Shown here piece by piece: positions 13,400 through 16,728 of a DNA stretch of 16,728 bases. Position numbers and translations under genes: made by a program. This DNA comes from Actinomycetes bacterium (GTDB lineage Bacteria > Actinomycetota > Acidimicrobiia > Acidimicrobiales > RAAP-2): assembly GCA_021801615.1 (NCBI GenBank), contig JAJYXS010000213.1, positions 1 to 16,728 on the forward strand. Reading direction: 5' to 3'. Below the pieces are notes generated by a model, which did no database searches, was not told where the DNA came from, and was given only the letters and a program-made list of their open reading frames with translations. Position 1 is the stretch's first letter. Each line of letters opens with the position of its first letter.

Positions 13400-15349
13400 T
13401 CATTGCGCCTCGTCGCGCGCCTCGTCGCGCGCTTCGTCGCGTGCCGAGCCGTGCTCGTCGCCGAGCGCCGGGCCGCCGCGCTCATGGACGCGAAGCCCCA
13501 TGACGGCCCTCGCGACGACGACGTCTTCACGAGATCGGAGCGCCGCGACGAGGACCGTGTCGATGTGGTTGTGCAGGAACGCGTCGCGACGCCGGTCCGG
13601 GCGGACGACTGGGAGCAGGACCACGATCTGCGCCTCGACACGCGCCCTCAGCTCGTCGATGAGCTCGACGATCGGGCGCGCGACCGACGCGTACTCGGTC
13701 CGGAGCACGCGCAGGGGGACGCCCGGGTCCCAGCGCGTCCATTCGGCGCGCAGCGCTTCGCCCTGCTCGTCTGCTCCTTCCTCGTCGCGCAGGACGCTCA
13801 CCGCGAGGACCTCGTCTCCGAGGGAGAGCGCCTGGCTGAGGGCAAGCGAGGTGAGCCGGCTCACTCCGGTCACCGGAACGACGACGTAGGTCGAACGGCC
13901 GTGCGGCGTCGCGGGCGTCGTGCCGACGCCCAACTCCTCGTGCGTCAGGCGGTAGTAGCGATTGATGCGCACGAAGAGCAACATGAAGCACGGGACCGCG
14001 ACGAGGACGACCCATGCACCCGAGGTGAACTTGGTGACGACGAAGATCGCGGTGGCGACGCCGGTGACGAGCGAGCCCAGGCCGTTGAGCGCCGCGCGCA
14101 GCTGCCAGCGAAGAGGACGGGTCTTGTGCCAATGGACCACGAGGCCGGCCTGCGCGAGGGTGAAGCCGGTGAAGACCCCGATCGCGAACATGGGGATCAG
14201 CGCCTGCGTTGTGCCGTCGACCGCGACGAGGAGCGCGCCCGCGAGCACCGCCAGCGTCACGATGCCGTAGGTGAACACCTGGCGGTCACCTCGCAAGGAG
14301 AACAAGTGGGGCAGGTAGTCGTCGCGCCCGAGGAGGCTGGCCAGCACCGGAAGGCCGCCGAAGGAGGTGTTCGCGGCCAGCGCGAGAACAAGGGTGATCG
14401 TCACGGACACGAGGAAGAAAGCCCAGTGCCGGCCGACAGCGTCGGCCATGATCTCGCTCAGCACGGTCTGCCCCGATCGCGGCCCCACGTGCCAACGGCG
14501 GTCGAGCGTCGCGAGCCCGAGCAGCATCGCGCCAAGGATGACGCCGAGCAGCATCTCCGTACGCTTGGCGCGGACGACGCGTGGCGGCTTGAACAACGGG
14601 ACGCCGTTCGCGATCGCCTCCACGCCCGTCAGCGCGCTGCAGCCCGAGGAGAACGCCTTGAGCACCAGCAGGATCCCGACAGTCTCCAGCGGGCGGGACG
14701 GAAGAAGGGAACGTCCGGGCTGGGGCGAGTGGAGACCCAACGGATGCACGAGTCCGACCGCGATGATCGCGAGCAGGCCCACGATGAACAGGAGCGTCGG
14801 CAGGAGGAACGCCCGGGCCGTCTCACCGAGCCCCCGCAGGTTCATCACCGTGACGACTGCAAGAATGCCGAGGCACAGCGGCAAGGTCGCACCGGAGACC
14901 GACGGGTACGCGGCCGTCAGTGCCGCGACACCAGCTGAGATCGACACCGCGACCGTGAGCGTGTAGTCGACCACGAGCGCCGCCGCCGCGAGGAGGCTCG
15001 CCCTTGCGCCCAAGTTCGCTCTCGACACCGCGTACGCGCCGCCGCCCGCCGGGTACGCATCGATGACCTGTCGGTACGACGCCACGAGGATCGCGAGCAG
15101 GACCACGATCGCGACGGTGACCGGCAGGACGAGCCGCAGCGCTCCGGCACCCGCTCCGGCGAGCACCACGACGATGGCCTCCGGCCCGTACGCGACCGAG
15201 GTGAGCGCGTCGAGGGAAAGGGCCGACAGGCCCTCGACGGGGGTGATCTCCTCGGCGCTCAGGTCGCCGAACGGTAGAGGCCTGCCCACCAGGACCTGCC
15301 AGACGCGTCGGGCTCCTCCGCGCTGGTTCACGCCCTCCACGGCGTCCAC
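13400..15349 (-). CDS. APC superfamily permease, KimA-like potassium transporter candidate
   Basis: The 649-residue product has a GRPLPF lead-in, about 12 membrane helices (roughly 45-480), and a cytosolic C-terminal domain (about 505-630) starting YVVVPVTGVSRL that resembles a universal-stress-protein fold. This layout is that of KimA (YdaO), a potassium/proton symporter whose cytosolic domain binds cyclic di-AMP in Bacillus subtilis. In helix 1, SLDALTSVAYGPEA places Asp47 and Tyr54 seven residues apart, the spacing I recall for the KimA potassium-site pair Asp36/Tyr43. An amino acid permease remains possible. GTG codons at 15349, 15340 and 15331 are all possible starts; none has a good ribosome-binding site. 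The tail ends in three ARDE repeats. The Rpf-like gene follows after 72 bases with its own promoter. Confidence 0.82.
   Translation of the reverse strand: MDAVEGVNQRGGARRVWQVLVGRPLPFGDLSAEEITPVEGLSALSLDALTSVAYGPEAIVVVLAGAGAGALRLVLPVTVAIVVLLAILVASYRQVIDAYPAGGGAYAVSRANLGARASLLAAAALVVDYTLTVAVSISAGVAALTAAYPSVSGATLPLCLGILAVVTVMNLRGLGETARAFLLPTLLFIVGLLAIIAVGLVHPLGLHSPQPGRSLLPSRPLETVGILLVLKAFSSGCSALTGVEAIANGVPLFKPPRVVRAKRTEMLLGVILGAMLLGLATLDRRWHVGPRSGQTVLSEIMADAVGRHWAFFLVSVTITLVLALAANTSFGGLPVLASLLGRDDYLPHLFSLRGDRQVFTYGIVTLAVLAGALLVAVDGTTQALIPMFAIGVFTGFTLAQAGLVVHWHKTRPLRWQLRAALNGLGSLVTGVATAIFVVTKFTSGAWVVLVAVPCFMLLFVRINRYYRLTHEELGVGTTPATPHGRSTYVVVPVTGVSRLTSLALSQALSLGDEVLAVSVLRDEEGADEQGEALRAEWTRWDPGVPLRVLRTEYASVARPIVELIDELRARVEAQIVVLLPVVRPDRRRDAFLHNHIDTVLVAALRSREDVVVARAVMGLRVHERGGPALGDEHGSARDEARDEARDEAQ
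13406..13441 (-). repeat. Three 12-bp repeats encoding the ARDE tail
   Basis: CGCYTCGTCGCG is present at 13406-13417, 13418-13429 and 13430-13441, the last with T for C. On the coding strand it gives three ARDE units at the very C-terminus of the transporter, an alternating-charge tail likely to vary in copy number between strains. Confidence 0.85.
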
Positions 15350-15415
15350 TGTTCCACGCGGATCGCACCGGAGCCCGACCGCGCTCTGTCTGCCTGCCCG
15401 CGCGTCCGATGTCGC

Positions 15416-15433
15416 ACGGGAACAGACGGGAAC
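15416..15433. repeat. Two ACGGGAAC boxes, 10 bp apart, upstream of the zinc-ribbon gene
   Basis: ACGGGAAC occurs at 15416-15423 and 15426-15433, exactly one helical turn apart, in the 99-base divergent region between the KimA-like transporter and the 73-residue gene. This arrangement suits a dimeric or cooperative regulator binding one face of DNA; no known operator is recognised. Confidence 0.5.
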
Positions 15434-15448
15434 GGGCAGACTGGGTGC

Positions 15449-15670
15449 ATGCCCGCGCGCCGCGCCCATCGACCACTCGCGCTCGGTTCCTCGCACTGGC
15501 GAGAGGATGGGCAGCCCAAGGTCCGCTACCCCAGCAGATCCGACGCCCTCACGGCCGCAGACGAGCGCGCGCGTGAGTCCGGCACGGAGCTCGGCGTCTA
15601 CGAGTGCGCCTTCTGCGGGGGCTGGCACATGGGGCGACGCTCCGGCCGCGCCGGACGTCTCGACGCCTGA
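15449..15670 (+). CDS. Small zinc-ribbon-like protein (73 residues)
   Basis: The protein has a basic N-terminal half with KVRYPSRSDALTAADERA, then a YECAFCGGWHMGRR segment in which CxxC and a histidine four residues on could bind zinc. Short proteins with a YxCxxCGGWH box and a preceding helix are widespread conserved hypotheticals in actinobacteria and phages; their role is unknown and nucleic-acid binding is only a guess. The ATG at 15449 is six bases after CAGACT, a weak -10 placed as in the leaderless genes of this window; there is no ribosome-binding site. It is divergent from the KimA-like transporter. An upstream in-frame start is not available with similar support. Confidence 0.72.
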   Translation: MPARRAHRPLALGSSHWREDGQPKVRYPSRSDALTAADERARESGTELGVYECAFCGGWHMGRRSGRAGRLDA

Positions 15671-15703
15671 CTCTCACGTTGCGCCTTGGTGCGCAGCTGC
15701 GTG

Positions 15704-15734
15704 GCCTCGACACAGAGCCGCCTCGACACAGAGC
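15704..15734. repeat. 15-bp direct repeat, two copies one base apart
   Basis: GCCTCGACACAGAGC is found at 15704-15718 and 15720-15734 in the 138-base gap before the 135-residue gene. It lies 60-90 bases upstream of that gene's -10 and has no internal symmetry. It may be a slippage product or a regulator site. Confidence 0.7.
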
Positions 15735-15792
15735 GTCACTGCGGGACTTCGTCGGCTCGACGTGCGGCACGGCGGGTGCCGGGATCTGGCGA

Positions 15793-15798
15793 TAACCT
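15793..15798 (+). promoter_or_regulatory. -10 element for the 135-residue gene and YbjQ gene
   Basis: TAACCT matches TANNNT well and ends seven bases before GTG 15806 and ten before ATG 15809. There is no ribosome-binding site, so a leaderless or very short leader is likely. No -35 stands out. Confidence 0.42.
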
Positions 15799-15808
15799 GG
15801 TCGGCGTG

Positions 15809-16216
15809 ATGACAGACGCCGCAAGCGGCGGCGCGCAGCTCGACCTCGACCTGCTGGCGTCCTCGTTGCGTGCGGACGCCAGTGACGTGCGCGTGCTCCT
15901 GCGCGCGCTGGTCTCCAGGCTCTCGGACGCGCTGGGCGGCCGGCTCGCGGTCGAGCGCGCCGGGCGCTTCCGCAAGCCCGAGGAGATCCGTCGGGTGTCC
16001 ATCCGCCTCGGCGACGACCAGTTCGACGCGACCGTCGATCGCGGCAACGTGGAATGCGTCATCAGCAGGAGCAGCGGAGGCGTCCGGATCCGCTCCAGCC
16101 GGGTGGGGATCGACGAGTGGCTGCACCGGCTCCTCGCCGCCCTGCGCGACGAGGCCGCGACCACGGAGGCAACGAGGATTGCACTGGAGTCCCTCGTGAT
16201 CGGGAACGGCTCGTGA
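15809..16216 (+). CDS. Uncharacterised 135-residue protein paired with YbjQ
   Basis: I know this only as a conserved actinobacterial type with no assigned role, often beside YbjQ-domain genes as far as I recall. Residues 10-50 form helices (LDLLASSLRADASDVRVLLRAL). Residues 58-105 are strand-rich with VERAGRFRKP, RVSIRLGDDQFDATVDRG and VECVISRSSGGVRIRS. A last helical part (about 106-130) follows, including VGIDEWLHRLLAAL. It has no signal peptide or membrane segment and should be cytosolic. ATG 15809 is used; the GTG one codon earlier is possible. The stop codon overlaps the next gene's GTG as GTGA, so the two are coupled and probably work together. Confidence 0.75.
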   Translation: MTDAASGGAQLDLDLLASSLRADASDVRVLLRALVSRLSDALGGRLAVERAGRFRKPEEIRRVSIRLGDDQFDATVDRGNVECVISRSSGGVRIRSSRVGIDEWLHRLLAALRDEAATTEATRIALESLVIGNGS

Positions 16217-16728
16217 CCGACAGCCCAGAGGGAGCCGGAACCGCGCGCCCCGACACTGCGCCCACCGAAGGCTCCCTTCCCGAGGGGCTTCCCAGGGACG
16301 CCAGCAGGCGGCTCGCCGAGCTGGAGGACCGTCCCGGCCACAAAGGGATGTTCACCTCTGACCTCTCGGTCAACGAGTTCCTCCTCATCAAGGAGGTCGG
16401 CTTCCACCCCGTCGGGTTCGTCATGGGGAGCTCGATCTACCACCTCGGCATCCAGACGCGAAGGTGGTCGCAGAGCCAGGAGCTGTCCAAGCTCACCGAA
16501 GCGATGTACCAGGCGCGTGAGCTCGCGATGGACCGGATGGACGCCGAGGCGACCGAGCTCGGCGCGGACGGTGTCGTCGGGGTGCGGCTCGACGTGAATT
16601 ACTACGAGTGGGGCTCGGACACTGCGGAGTTCATCGCGGTCGGCACCGCGGTCAAGGCTGAGGACGGCCACTCCTACCGGAACCGCCACGGGAAGCCGTT
16701 CACGTCCGACCTGTCAGGACAGGAATTC
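16213..16728 (+). CDS. YbjQ (UPF0145)/heavy-metal-binding-domain protein, 3' end missing
   Basis: 172 codons are present before the window ends. After a variable N-terminal part (1-46) comes a YbjQ domain (about 47-152): FTSDLSVNEFLLIKEVGF, VMGSSIYHLGIQ, the helix YQARELAMDRMDAEATELGADGVVGVRLDV and the closing EFIAVGTAV. Then FTSDLSGQEF repeats the opening motif, so a second YbjQ copy begins at the window edge and the protein is probably a tandem duplication. YbjQ domains form pentamers; a metal-binding role is assigned by annotation but is not firmly shown. The GTG start overlaps the stop of the preceding gene. No extra promoter is visible. Confidence 0.85.
   Translation, partial: MTDSPEGAGTARPDTAPTEGSLPEGLPRDASRRLAELEDRPGHKGMFTSDLSVNEFLLIKEVGFHPVGFVMGSSIYHLGIQTRRWSQSQELSKLTEAMYQARELAMDRMDAEATELGADGVVGVRLDVNYYEWGSDTAEFIAVGTAVKAEDGHSYRNRHGKPFTSDLSGQEF

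Noticed and set aside
13394..14938. 514-codon open frame on the plus strand
   Set aside because: It is antisense to the KimA-like transporter, extremely charged (R, E, D, H) and without domain features.
16723..16728. EcoRI site GAATTC at the exact window end, suggesting a clone junction
   Set aside because: GAATTC also occurs at 169-174 and near 11487, and the coding frame runs on into the expected second YbjQ copy; chance or an arbitrary cut cannot be told apart.
1..16728. tRNA, rRNA, CRISPR, IS or phage genes
   Set aside because: No cloverleaf in any gap, no regularly spaced palindromic repeats, no transposase, integrase or terminal inverted repeats recognised.

Overview
This is a GC-rich window (roughly 70% by eye) with many GTG starts, strong G/C preference at third codon positions, and several genes whose start codon lies only 6-10 bases after a -10-like hexamer, as in leaderless transcription. 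Together with a tail-less paralogue of single-stranded DNA-binding protein, an Rpf-like secreted muralytic protein and small conserved proteins of actinobacterial type, this points to a member of the Actinomycetota, possibly a deep-branching class such as Acidimicrobiia. The class is inference. No tRNA, rRNA, CRISPR array, insertion sequence or prophage gene was seen. No gene-free stretch exceeds about 250 bases.

Left part (1-3790). The window opens inside msrB (methionine sulfoxide repair). It converges on a minus-strand pair: an SSB paralogue and a 90-residue unknown gene that overlap by ATGA. The ssb leader can fold into a long hairpin that includes part of its ribosome-binding site. Divergent from ssb is a YihY/BrkB-family membrane protein, followed by a hairpin, a 15-bp triplet repeat and an MFS exporter.

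Middle part (4043-10070). A two-gene unit encodes a dienelactone-hydrolase-like enzyme and an 88-residue protein. A minus-strand radical SAM/SPASM protein follows, divergent from a small nitroreductase. Next is a short, 628-residue alanyl-tRNA synthetase that ends right after its editing domain and resembles the form known from Patescibacteria (CPR). A membrane-anchored protein with one IPT/TIG domain closes this block.

Right part (10107-16728). A minus-strand series runs from a KimA-like APC transporter with a cytosolic C-terminal domain, through an Rpf-like secreted protein with its own strong promoter, to an SDR oxidoreductase and an FMN-dependent alpha-hydroxy-acid dehydrogenase, the last two joined by TGA/ATG. 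Divergent from the transporter are a 73-residue zinc-ribbon protein, then a 135-residue unknown overlapping (GTGA) a YbjQ-type protein with a beginning internal duplication, cut by the window end.

The best candidates for something undescribed are the ssb plus 90-residue-protein unit with its RBS-covering hairpin, the truncated CPR-like AlaRS in an actinobacterial setting, the stand-alone radical SAM/SPASM protein, and the adjacency of a KimA-like transporter and an Rpf-like muralytic gene, two classes that elsewhere are both targets of cyclic di-AMP control.
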